60,804 nucleotides of DNA, from IMG/VR virus record IMGVR_UViG_3300036760_000364, positions 1 through 60,804 of that record. One strand, 5' to 3'. A program made the position numbers and the translations under genes. The DNA comes from a virus. Shown here one piece after another: positions 48,882-56,268 of the stretch. The notes under the pieces were generated by a model. The model did not search any database. It was not told where the DNA came from and saw only the letters and a list, made by a program, of their open reading frames with translations. Each line of letters begins with the position of its first letter. Positions within the stretch are counted from its first letter, which is position 1.

Positions 48882-50137
48882 TGGCTACTCCGAAAGCATT
48901 ATTTTTTGATTATGGATTATTTCTTGGGATAGCAATGGAGTTTGCAAGGCACGGGATTGATACAGGTTATTATAGTCCCTGGAAAGGTTCAATGCCTACT
49001 GCGGAGAAAGCTCAAATTGGCGAGGGGATTGATGGTATCGATAATGAATGGCAGTTTTTTGATGCCGTCAGGAAACGCAACAAACATGAGGACGTAATTA
49101 TCTTCCCTGATGTCGGAGATGGCGATCTCATTACGCATCTTCGGGAAGATGGTTATAATGTTTTTGGCTCAGGCCATTCGGATATTATCGAAATGAACCG
49201 ACTTCAACTCAAGGAGGTGCTTAAAAAAGTCGGGCTGCCTGTGATACCGTTTAAACATATTATTGGAATCGATGCTCTCGAAAAGCACCTCAAAACCGTC
49301 AATAATAAATACATCAAGACTTCCTATTTCAGGGGCCTGATGGAAACCATGCACCATGATACGTGGGATCACTCCAAGCAGCGTATTGACAAGCTTCGTC
49401 ATGATGCAGGAGCTTTCCAGAATAAAATGGATTTCATTGTTGAGGATCCCGTTGAGGGCATTGAATGGGGAACAGAATGGTTCTGTGCCAAGAAGGGTTT
49501 CTTACCAATGGGTGCAATAGGAATCGAGAACAAGAACACCTGCTACCTTGGAAAACCAATCTCACTTTATGATCTGCCTGCTCCCTTCGGGGAGGTTCAT
49601 GATAACCTGGAAGGGTGGTTTGTTCGGCATGGCTTGCTTGGAGCCTTTAGCACGGAAGTCCTGGTGGATGAGAACCTGACTCCCTGGTTCAATGATGCCA
49701 CACAACGCTTTGGCTCCCCCCCGGATGCCTCTCTTTGTAACCTGTGGGAGAATCTCTCGGACAATATGATAGCAATTGCTAAAGGGGAATCACCACAGCT
49801 AAAAGCAAATGCTAAATATGTGGCTCAGGTATTTTTAAAGTCGGAATGGGCAGTCCAGGAGACCACATATCTTGATTTCCCTGAAGAAAACCTTGGCAGA
49901 TTGTTCTTTCGGAACCTCTGCAAGATGGATGACAGGTATCTTTACGTCCCCCAGGATAAGTCTGACATTGTAGGCTCAGCAGTGGGGCTTGGTAACACTA
50001 TCGAGGAAGCTGAAGCAAATGCTTTCAAAATGGCAGAGACGGTAACGGCAGATGAATTAACATATGCTAAAGATGGATTTGATAAGATACACGAATCCAT
50101 CGAGACAGCTAAATCATTCGGAATGGGGGAATTCTAA
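48881..50137 (+). CDS. PurD-like ATP-grasp ligase
   Basis: 418 residues. Rossmann-like start (MATPKALFFDYGLFLGIAME), then FPDVGDGDLITHLREDGYNV, FGSGHSDIIEMNRLQLKEVL and KVGLPVIPF, which parallel PurD's 'VFGPS-A-LE-SK-F-K-GIPT'. An ATP-grasp acidic motif is visible in VEGIEWGTEWFCAKKG, and a metal-binding end in WFNDATQRFGSPPDA. ATP-grasp enzymes join a carboxylate to an amine via acyl phosphate. It is not a typical purine gene: it stands alone between virion and SpeD-like genes. Substrate unknown. Confidence 0.75.
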   Translation: MATPKALFFDYGLFLGIAMEFARHGIDTGYYSPWKGSMPTAEKAQIGEGIDGIDNEWQFFDAVRKRNKHEDVIIFPDVGDGDLITHLREDGYNVFGSGHSDIIEMNRLQLKEVLKKVGLPVIPFKHIIGIDALEKHLKTVNNKYIKTSYFRGLMETMHHDTWDHSKQRIDKLRHDAGAFQNKMDFIVEDPVEGIEWGTEWFCAKKGFLPMGAIGIENKNTCYLGKPISLYDLPAPFGEVHDNLEGWFVRHGLLGAFSTEVLVDENLTPWFNDATQRFGSPPDASLCNLWENLSDNMIAIAKGESPQLKANAKYVAQVFLKSEWAVQETTYLDFPEENLGRLFFRNLCKMDDRYLYVPQDKSDIVGSAVGLGNTIEEAEANAFKMAETVTADELTYAKDGFDKIHESIETAKSFGMGEF

Positions 50138-50544
50138 TGGCATTGAGTATTCATGTTATTACAATTGATGGAACAGATATGAGATATCCTACTGTCGGGG
50201 ATTATATCGGTACACCTAATGCAAGGGTTGTTATGGTGGCTGAAATGGGGGATTGGAGAAAGGAATTGCTTGTTGCGGTACATGAGATAATTGAACAATC
50301 TCTCTGCTTTGATCGGGGAATTAGCGAAAAAGCCATCACCGCTTTCGATAAACATTTTGAAGCTACCAAGGGGAATACCCATGAGGAACCCGGAAACTAG
50401 CCTGATGCGCCTTACTATAAAGAACATCAATTCGCCACAAAAATCGAGAGGGAACTATGTAAGAAATTGAGATTGTCCTGGAAAGAATATAATGACGCTG
50501 TAAACGAAACTTTCGACAAGGCTTTTTCAAAGGAGGAAACTTAG
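50137..50544 (+). pseudogene. HExxE metallopeptidase-like protein interrupted by in-frame TAG
   Basis: 87 codons (ending THEEPGN) then TAG at 50398-50400, then 47 more codons in the same frame (PDAPYYKEHQFATKIERELC...) to a second TAG at 50544. The layout fits a phage protein with VGDW-x-LLVALHELVE, EEPGDDP-x-APYxxEHxxA-xIER. The HEIIE motif (49-53) may bind zinc. Restoring one sense codon at 88 gives the full 135-residue protein. Either an amber nonsense mutation, a strain variant or programmed readthrough. Coupled to the ATP-grasp gene (TAATGG). Confidence 0.75.
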
Positions 50545-50946
50545 TTGGCCAAAATCGTTAAACCATTTGGGGTGCAGCTTTTGCTCGATTGTTATGAATG
50601 TAGCCATGAGGCTATTGACAATCTGGATATCGGTTATACATTTCTTGAAGAGGCCGTTGAGGTACTGGGAGTCCATAAACAGGCTCCCCCGTATATTTTC
50701 AGAACACCGACAGAGTTTGAAGACAAGGCCGGTTTGAGTGGGGTTGTAATGCTTGTGGAATCATCGATTGTGCTTCATACGCTGTGCGTAAGGGATTATG
50801 TTAGTATAGATTATTATACATGCTCCATCATTGACAGATACAAAAAATCTGCCCTTATTGAACTGGCCCAGGACACCTTCAACCCGACTCATATCGAAAC
50901 GCAATTCCTCAAACGAGGCAGAGCCTATTATGGACAAACCGCTTAA
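50545..50946 (+). CDS. SpeD-like pyruvoyl-dependent decarboxylase
   Basis: 133 residues from TTG with AAAGGAGGAAACTTAG. Matches the S-adenosylmethionine decarboxylase proenzyme: FGVQLLLDCYECS at the start and GLSGVVMLVESSIVLHTL with the cleavage pair Glu72-Ser73, His78 and Cys93 (DYYTCS). Ser-to-His and His-to-Cys distances (5 and 15) equal those of Thermotoga SpeD (S63, H68, C83). Self-cleavage would make a pyruvoyl group. Family members make decarboxylated AdoMet, or agmatine/putrescine in neofunctionalised forms. Substrate here undetermined. Next to an ATP-grasp ligase. Confidence 0.8.
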   Translation: MAKIVKPFGVQLLLDCYECSHEAIDNLDIGYTFLEEAVEVLGVHKQAPPYIFRTPTEFEDKAGLSGVVMLVESSIVLHTLCVRDYVSIDYYTCSIIDRYKKSALIELAQDTFNPTHIETQFLKRGRAYYGQTA

Positions 50947-51061
50947 ATGCAAGGATTGTTTGTTTTACAGAGCCAAGCTCAAGTTAAATTGCATCCAGAA
51001 AGTGCAATTGACGAATCCCCTATACCCGGCTTGTAAAGAATTCAAACCCAAGGAGAAATGA
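50930..51061 (+). CDS. Small Cys protein (43 aa)
   Basis: MDKPLKCKDCLFYRAKLKLN with further Cys at CIQ and ACKEF: CxxC plus two single cysteines, a compact metal site. Starts inside the SpeD-like gene. Basic. Function unknown. Confidence 0.55.
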   Translation: MDKPLKCKDCLFYRAKLKLNCIQKVQLTNPLYPACKEFKPKEK

Positions 51062-51064
51062 GAT

Positions 51065-51469
51065 ATGCAAGTTGAAATAAACAGCCAGAATATGCAGGGA
51101 TTTCTTGTTGTGTTAACTATCTGTGCCATTATTCTGAAAGGGGCTTTTACGGCAATTGGAGCATGGCATAAATCAAAATCCAAGGTAATAATGAAGGAAG
51201 ATTATCAAGTAGCTCATACCGCACTTCAGACAGAACTTGAGGCATTTAAGGCAGCCTGTGAAAGGAGACGGGCTGAGTGTATGAATTACCTACTGGCCAT
51301 TAAAGAAAAACAAACAGAACTCCGCCAAAAGCTCCCGCTGGATTATCTGCTCAAGAACGATTTCCGTCAGGAAATGCAGGGGATCAAAGAGTGGTTAACC
51401 TCAATAGATAACAAGATTGACAAGTTAATATCATGCCGTTTGTATGACCGTGAGGAGGAAACAAAATGA
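51065..51469 (+). CDS. Membrane-anchored coiled-coil protein (134 aa)
   Basis: One helix (about 13-33, LVVLTICAIILKGAFTAIGAW) followed by a charged coiled coil to the C-terminus. AAGGAGAAATGAGAT upstream. Layout again resembles an inner-membrane spanin or a signalling adaptor. Ends in ATGA with the next gene. Confidence 0.55.
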   Translation: MQVEINSQNMQGFLVVLTICAIILKGAFTAIGAWHKSKSKVIMKEDYQVAHTALQTELEAFKAACERRRAECMNYLLAIKEKQTELRQKLPLDYLLKNDFRQEMQGIKEWLTSIDNKIDKLISCRLYDREEETK

Positions 51470-51762
51470 CACTAACACTGGAACAGAGAAAGTGTCCTGC
51501 TACTCTTATCAAAATTGTTTGCGATATAATGAAGCGAGACGGGAAGGTTGAACTGGACTGCGGTCACTATGCAATCCTGGGACATACCGAACAGGAACTA
51601 ACTGTTGAGGAAACCGAGCCCCATCAGTTCATTGTGATTTGTAAGAACTGTGCTACCAGGCAGGGTGATGAGACCTGTGCGTTTATACTGGGAGAGGAAG
51701 ATGTGGTGGAGAGAGATCCCGAGGAAGACACACCGGAGGAACCGATTGGATGCAGGTGTTAG
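51466..51762 (+). CDS. Cysteine-rich acidic protein (98 aa), last rightward gene
   Basis: Cysteines in KCPATLIKIVCDIM, DCGHYA, CKNCATR and a terminal CRC; acidic tail (EEDTPEEP). Likely zinc-binding. Last plus-strand gene before the convergent point. Confidence 0.6.
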   Translation: MTLTLEQRKCPATLIKIVCDIMKRDGKVELDCGHYAILGHTEQELTVEETEPHQFIVICKNCATRQGDETCAFILGEEDVVERDPEEDTPEEPIGCRC

Positions 51763-51872
51763 TGTAGCTCATTTAACACTGTTTCCTGTTCTCCGGCACG
51801 ATCTGTCATGTTGCTATAGCTTACCATAAAGCAAGCTTAGATTAAAACTGAGACACTACCTGTTTTCCCATC
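51763..51872. other. Convergent junction
   Basis: 110 bases between converging arms. No clear hairpin-plus-T-run terminator is visible on either strand. Confidence 0.5.
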
Positions 51873-52643
51873 TCATCCTCGATAGACCTTCCCATTCCAG
51901 ATGGCCCGTCTATTAACTATATCCACATTATACATCGAAAAGAACCCCTCCTTGTCCAGATAAAAAACCCCAAAAGATTGTTGCCATACCGATTTCTGGT
52001 TATACATCCAATCTCTGTCTCGAATACACAAACAGCCAATGCCAAAAGCGGCATGACTGTCGGTAGTTCCATCACGTTTCAGGGTTTCATGTGGGAATCT
52101 TTGTACGCTATGAAAATGGCCATAGACAACCGACCGGCCAATCTGTGCCCACTGTTTTGCGTGATGAATAGATTGATACCCACGTCTGTCTCCGTGATGA
52201 AACATCAACTTGCCCTCGTTATAAAATCTGCCATGTGGAACATTCAAGTCGCAATGCTTAAAATTAACAACCCGCTTTGTTACGTCAATATCAAAGGTTT
52301 CTGCAAGTTCGGCGTGTGCCTCAACATAGCGAATAAGCCTTTCACAGTGATTGCCAGTTAAATGAATAAACTGGCAGTCCTTACCGATGATTGTACGAAA
52401 ATCAGACAGAATGTCTTCAACTCTTTCGATGTCTTTTGTAAGCCGCTTCCCCTCAAGTTTGAGGGGTTTGTTTTTATCGTAGTGATTGATGGATTCAAAC
52501 TCGCTTGTATCCCCAAGATCGATAAGTACGTGGGGTTTTACATCCTGAATGACCTGTTTCAGGATTTCAACTGCGTGCTCATCTTGATAAGGGGCATGTA
52601 GATCCCCAAAAACGATTCCCCGTTTGATGGTTTCTTTGGACAT
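51873..52643 (-). CDS. Calcineurin-like metallophosphoesterase
   Basis: 256 residues with all family motifs in order: GDLHAPYQD (13-21, D14/H16), LGDTSEF (about 43-49), GNHCER (about 97), MFHHGDRRG (about 147) and YGHFHSVQ (about 174). The dinuclear metal centre is complete. Phage members act on nucleotides, DNA/RNA ends or phosphoproteins; substrate unknown. Its start overlaps the end of the next gene upstream. Last gene of the leftward (minus) arm. Confidence 0.85.
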   Translation of the reverse strand: MSKETIKRGIVFGDLHAPYQDEHAVEILKQVIQDVKPHVLIDLGDTSEFESINHYDKNKPLKLEGKRLTKDIERVEDILSDFRTIIGKDCQFIHLTGNHCERLIRYVEAHAELAETFDIDVTKRVVNFKHCDLNVPHGRFYNEGKLMFHHGDRRGYQSIHHAKQWAQIGRSVVYGHFHSVQRFPHETLKRDGTTDSHAAFGIGCLCIRDRDWMYNQKSVWQQSFGVFYLDKEGFFSMYNVDIVNRRAIWNGKVYRG

Positions 52644-52930
52644 TATCTGGCCTCCCGTAGCACTCTCTCATGTTCTTTTAGTTTTTTAAACGCCCTTGTA
52701 TATATCAAAGGGCACTCTACATCTGGTGTTGGGAGTTGTAACGGTGCATTAAAGGTCATAACAGTTAACCAAAGTTTACCCCTGATCAAAATCTTCAATC
52801 TTTCAACAAAGGATAAACCCCAGCAACTAACAACAGTTCCCTCCTTTGATTTAAAAATAGGCGTAGGCGAATCCTCTAATTGGTTTCCCCGAAAAATAAT
52901 GTTTGCCTCCTCAAATTTTATTGGAATCAT
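52643..52930 (-). CDS. Conserved small phage protein (95 aa)
   Basis: The pattern GTVVSCWGLSFVERLKILIRGKLWLTVMTFNAPLQ is a known small phage family: 'VVSCWxLSWRERLKLLxxGxLWLSVLTFGxPLQP'. N-terminal FEEANIIFRGNQ also fits. Function unknown; common in podo- and siphoviruses, usually among replication genes. Confidence 0.75.
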   Translation of the reverse strand: MIPIKFEEANIIFRGNQLEDSPTPIFKSKEGTVVSCWGLSFVERLKILIRGKLWLTVMTFNAPLQLPTPDVECPLIYTRAFKKLKEHERVLREAR

Positions 52931-52948
52931 TTTAGTCTCTCTGCTTTC

Positions 52949-53146
52949 TTATTTATAGTCCCAAATGCCCAGCTTTTCATAATGTGCGCTTTTGCCCACA
53001 TAAGTAATTTTAAAGTAGTCTTCAAGCGCATAATTACGTTTCCTATGTTCGTTAATATGTTCGTATAAATCCTTAATAGCTCTTTGATTAGCTTCGAGTG
53101 ACGCATATAATTTGTCAATCGACTCTCTTGCCTGGGCATCTCTCAT
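52949..53146 (-). CDS. Hypothetical helical protein (65 aa)
   Basis: ATG overlaps the helicase-like gene stop (ATGA). Charged helices (SLEANQRAIKDLYEHINEHR) then an aromatic C-terminus. A competing frame 52927-53139 is a shadow, as the coupled start favours this one. Confidence 0.6.
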   Translation of the reverse strand: MRDAQARESIDKLYASLEANQRAIKDLYEHINEHRKRNYALEDYFKITYVGKSAHYEKLGIWDYK

Positions 53147-54312
53147 TTCTCATGTCCTCCTATCCAATGTAACATCTCTCCCTTAACCGTTGTTTCTACT
53201 TGAATCTTCTGCATGGCCAGTAGTGATCTTACTACCTCTTGCGTGTCTCTATAAGACACATCCTGCCAGAACTCCCCACACACCTCACTCAGCAGACAGG
53301 ATTTCTTTGCCTGTATGTATTTCTGCACCCGAGATATTGCATAAGCCAGCTTGTTAAGTCCATAAGCTCCATAAGCCTCCGCCATGTGCTGTTCGAGCTT
53401 TACAAGCCATTTGAGGCCCCGATGCCAGTCTACTTTCTTGATAATATAGTCAATTTCGCCCTTTCCCGACGACCTCGCAAGAGACATCAACATAGCCAAC
53501 TTGACGACATGCGTAGGGATTCGGTCAATATAAGAAGTGAAGTAAGGATGTTGGCGCAGAGAGGATTTTTCAAATTCTCCATTTTCGTACCAGTTAATTA
53601 AGAGCTTCTTGGTCTCGTTATCAAAATGCATCTCGCCCTGGGCGGCATTGATAAGTGCGACCTGTTTTAGAAGTTGTTCTTCCATTAATGGATTGATAAT
53701 AGGAAAAGCCCTCTTGAGGCGTTCCCTGTTACAGACGACATAGATGATTCGGGAGGTCGTACCCGAGCCAATAGCCTCCTTGGGTAGCGTGGAGGCCAAG
53801 ATGTCAGGTTGAATTGCGCCGATCATGGTAAAGTAGACATTCTTCAGATGAACCTCATCCTGGGTGGCGGTGATGTAGTCAAACTTATCACGGCAGTCGA
53901 AGAGTTTGTTGAGATTGTTAAGAAATTCCTTGTCCTGGTCGCCAATAAAGAATTGCCACTCCTCGCTTATCAAGCCCCAGGAACAATGCCGGATGTCCTT
54001 GCCGTCAATCTGGATAACTTTGTGCTTGGCCTCCATTGCATTCCACATCGCACGCAGGGTAGCTTTATCAGGCATCAGATTAACTTCAAGGCCCCGAAGA
54101 AGTTGATTTGCCCGACGAATAACGCTTTTCTTTGTTCCAGGAGGCCCAACAAGAATAAGATAGACGTTCGGATAGATCGAGTCAACTCCCCAGTTAACCC
54201 AGACCTTACGTTCCACTGCGGCACTGATTGTAAAAAGCGCCGTGGCGGTCTGGAAATTCAAGGGGGACTCGACTTCGTGAAGCCAGTCATGGAACAGGTC
54301 TATGAAGTGCAA
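53143..54312 (-). CDS. DUF3987-type P-loop protein (helicase/primase-like)
   Basis: 389 residues from TTG with AAAGGATTACTAA. N-terminal WLHEVESPLNFQTATALFTI, then YPNVYLILVGPPGTKKSVIR: Walker A GPPGTKKS at 56-63. Walker B-type WGLISEEWQFF follows at about 110. Such proteins occur in many phage replication modules as putative replicative helicase-like ATPases, with the region 'SPPxFHEAxALWLLSSA' upstream. Lies between the polymerase and the end of the arm. No zinc-binding primase domain is visible. Confidence 0.7.
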   Translation of the reverse strand: MHFIDLFHDWLHEVESPLNFQTATALFTISAAVERKVWVNWGVDSIYPNVYLILVGPPGTKKSVIRRANQLLRGLEVNLMPDKATLRAMWNAMEAKHKVIQIDGKDIRHCSWGLISEEWQFFIGDQDKEFLNNLNKLFDCRDKFDYITATQDEVHLKNVYFTMIGAIQPDILASTLPKEAIGSGTTSRIIYVVCNRERLKRAFPIINPLMEEQLLKQVALINAAQGEMHFDNETKKLLINWYENGEFEKSSLRQHPYFTSYIDRIPTHVVKLAMLMSLARSSGKGEIDYIIKKVDWHRGLKWLVKLEQHMAEAYGAYGLNKLAYAISRVQKYIQAKKSCLLSEVCGEFWQDVSYRDTQEVVRSLLAMQKIQVETTVKGEMLHWIGGHEK

Positions 54313-54338
54313 TTAGTAATCCTTTCTTTCGAAGTGCA

Positions 54339-54560
54339 TTAGGCCCCTATCGCTGGCGGAGTATTCTCCCCGCTTACAGGTTCAAGCTGCCTGGTAACAT
54401 CCAGCCTTACGATGGTCTGGTTATGAGCATCATCATAACGAATCTCTGTCCACCTTGCCTCGACATGTTGCTGTTTCTCAAAGACTCTCACGGCTTCCTC
54501 GATAAGGGGCAACAGGACAATCTCATTGAAGGTTAGAACAAAAGAGCCGCTGGCCATCAT
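54339..54560 (-). CDS. Hypothetical protein (73 aa)
   Basis: Helix then beta strands (VLTFNEIVLLPLIEEAVRVF, then TIVRLDVTRQ). ATGA overlap with the preceding gene. No family recognised. Confidence 0.6.
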   Translation of the reverse strand: MMASGSFVLTFNEIVLLPLIEEAVRVFEKQQHVEARWTEIRYDDAHNQTIVRLDVTRQLEPVSGENTPPAIGA

Positions 54561-54958
54561 TCCACACTGTCCATTTCCATTTTCATGCCGAGGAGTCCGT
54601 ATCCTGTAAGATCAGAATAAGCATCCTCTCCAAGCGCATACTGGTTGCCAGATGCAATCCGCATCATCTTGTCGAACATCCTGACAAGCACCAAAACATC
54701 TTTGTATTGTTCAACCTTGATACCAGCAGGATAGAGTATACACAAAAAATCCATGCTTTTTGAGAAGGCATCTCCATAAGCCTCATTTTTCTCCTGCACC
54801 AGCTGTCCAACACCCTCAGCGAGTTCGACAAAGGAAAGGGGCTTGATTTCACCCACCGGTTGATCCCCCGGTAAATCGGATATCTTTCCAAACAACGGCT
54901 TTGTATCTTCGGGCTTGAAACCCGAACATTCTTTACTAAACTTGCAGCGTTCGATCAT
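54557..54958 (-). CDS. DUF1599-like (nucleotide-modification-associated) protein
   Basis: 133 residues. The C-terminal 80 fit the MazG-like/DUF1599 fold: EKNEAYGDAFSKS, VLVRMFDKMMRIASG, EDAYSDLTGYGLLG. This family is linked to nucleotide metabolism or modified bases in phages. The N-terminus has CKFSKEC. Lies between DUF1937 and DUF3987 genes, a nucleotide-metabolism neighbourhood. Catalytic activity uncertain. Confidence 0.75.
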   Translation of the reverse strand: MIERCKFSKECSGFKPEDTKPLFGKISDLPGDQPVGEIKPLSFVELAEGVGQLVQEKNEAYGDAFSKSMDFLCILYPAGIKVEQYKDVLVLVRMFDKMMRIASGNQYALGEDAYSDLTGYGLLGMKMEMDSVE

Positions 54959-54980
54959 TTTTTACCTCCTCCTGGCATTA

Positions 54981-55340
54981 TTATTTTGTTACCGCATTTT
55001 GAGCATTCCCACCGGCTTCCACGTATTCTAAATATTCAATCGGTTTGTGCATCTCGGTCATCAAAGCAATCTCCTCTTTTATCCCCTTTGATTCCTCCCA
55101 ACCATCACACAGCACGATAATCATTTTCTCGCATATATCAAGAAAAACCTTATTATATTTCCCCCAAAACGCCCAGTCCAGTGGTAAGCCGTATTGAGCA
55201 ATAGGATGACAATGACTGATTGGAGAATAGACATATTCTCCGGTCTTCATTAGCTCAGAGGCTATTTTATTGGCTAGCTGAAAACGTTTTTCTCGTATCT
55301 CCTTATCAGGATGAGAGTAAGGAATTGCAAGATAAATCAT
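54981..55340 (-). CDS. DUF1937/nucleoside 2-deoxyribosyltransferase-like protein
   Basis: 119 residues. MIYLAIPYSHPDKEIREKRF, then YSPISHCHPIAQYGLPLDW, then CDGWEESKGIKEEIALM is the DUF1937 pattern. Related to nucleoside deoxyribosyltransferases, with the acidic pair in GWEESKGI...E. May process deoxynucleosides or modified bases. Supports a nucleotide-handling role of this neighbourhood. Confidence 0.8.
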   Translation of the reverse strand: MIYLAIPYSHPDKEIREKRFQLANKIASELMKTGEYVYSPISHCHPIAQYGLPLDWAFWGKYNKVFLDICEKMIIVLCDGWEESKGIKEEIALMTEMHKPIEYLEYVEAGGNAQNAVTK

Positions 55341-55354
55341 TTTGGGGCTCCTTT

Positions 55355-56059
55355 TTAAATTCCATCGCTATACCTAAAAAGCCTTTCTGTTCTTTTATAT
55401 TGGCTGTTCTGGCTGTTCTTGTCAAGTATTGTTTTGTATTCAACCGTTTTTACACACTTAAAATCATCTGGTGCGTTATATTCACTCACGAAAACCACAT
55501 GACCTTCATTTGCTTTATCTCTGCACCATTGAAAAAATTCTGTATGATTAAAAGTATCTTTGTAGGCAGTTGTGCCCTCATAAGGCGGGTCACAATAAAT
55601 AATGCTATTCTTAGGGATTTTCATATCTAAGTAACTTCCACAGATAAACTCAACGCCGTTTAGATTTTTTGCTTGCTTTGTCAGTGCTCTACTACCCACT
55701 TCCGCATAGTTGCGGCCTTCGTTATCTTTGGCGTAACCGCCCCACCATTTACCCCCAAAACTGCACAGAAAACCAACAAAACCAACTAATTCATCGTCGT
55801 ATTTATCTTGGTTTTGTTTAATATCGTAGTACATTTCCTTGTTAACTTCAGTTGGTGGTATCCAACCCTTTTGTAACGACTTGAGTAAAGCGATAAGGTA
55901 TTTGTGACTATCGTTTCCAATCCTTTTGCCTTGCACTTTGTCTATCATATTTGCGCCACCTACAAAGGGTTCCACCCAAAACATTTCTGGCTTTCTTTCA
56001 GCAAGCATAACTGGCAAAATGTATTTTGCTATTTTGTTTTTACTTCCCATGTATCGCAT
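55355..56059 (-). CDS. DNA N6-adenine methyltransferase (D12 class, Dam-like)
   Basis: 234 residues. N-terminal KNKIAKYILP, SAM-binding WVEPFVGGANMID (28-40) and catalytic DPPY (157-160, IIYCDPPYEG), in the D12/alpha-type order; target-recognition part between. Methylates adenine, target sequence unknown. May protect phage DNA from restriction or time replication/packaging. No restriction enzyme next to it. The start overlaps the small gene upstream. Confidence 0.88.
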   Translation of the reverse strand: MRYMGSKNKIAKYILPVMLAERKPEMFWVEPFVGGANMIDKVQGKRIGNDSHKYLIALLKSLQKGWIPPTEVNKEMYYDIKQNQDKYDDELVGFVGFLCSFGGKWWGGYAKDNEGRNYAEVGSRALTKQAKNLNGVEFICGSYLDMKIPKNSIIYCDPPYEGTTAYKDTFNHTEFFQWCRDKANEGHVVFVSEYNAPDDFKCVKTVEYKTILDKNSQNSQYKRTERLFRYSDGI

Positions 56060-56250
56060 TATCTTTCAACCTCTATGCCCCGTGCCACATAATGAACACA
56101 TCTCCAACAGCCTCCTATCTCCTCCGGCACATAAAACACATAAAACTTCCAGTAACGTGTAAACCAACTCTTCGGGATGTCGGATTCAAACCTGCCACAT
56201 GCGCCGTTCAAGGGACATGAGGCATTAGTACAACAATTAATCTCAGCCAT
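56059..56250 (-). CDS. Cysteine-rich small protein (63 aa)
   Basis: CCTNASCPLNGACGRF near the N-terminus and CWRCVH near the end: seven cysteines. The NASCPL-x-x-x-CGRFE pattern recurs in small phage proteins beside methyltransferase genes. Metal binding likely; function unknown. Confidence 0.65.
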   Translation of the reverse strand: MAEINCCTNASCPLNGACGRFESDIPKSWFTRYWKFYVFYVPEEIGGCWRCVHYVARGIEVER

Positions 56251-56268
56251 TTCTGGTGCTCCCTGTAT

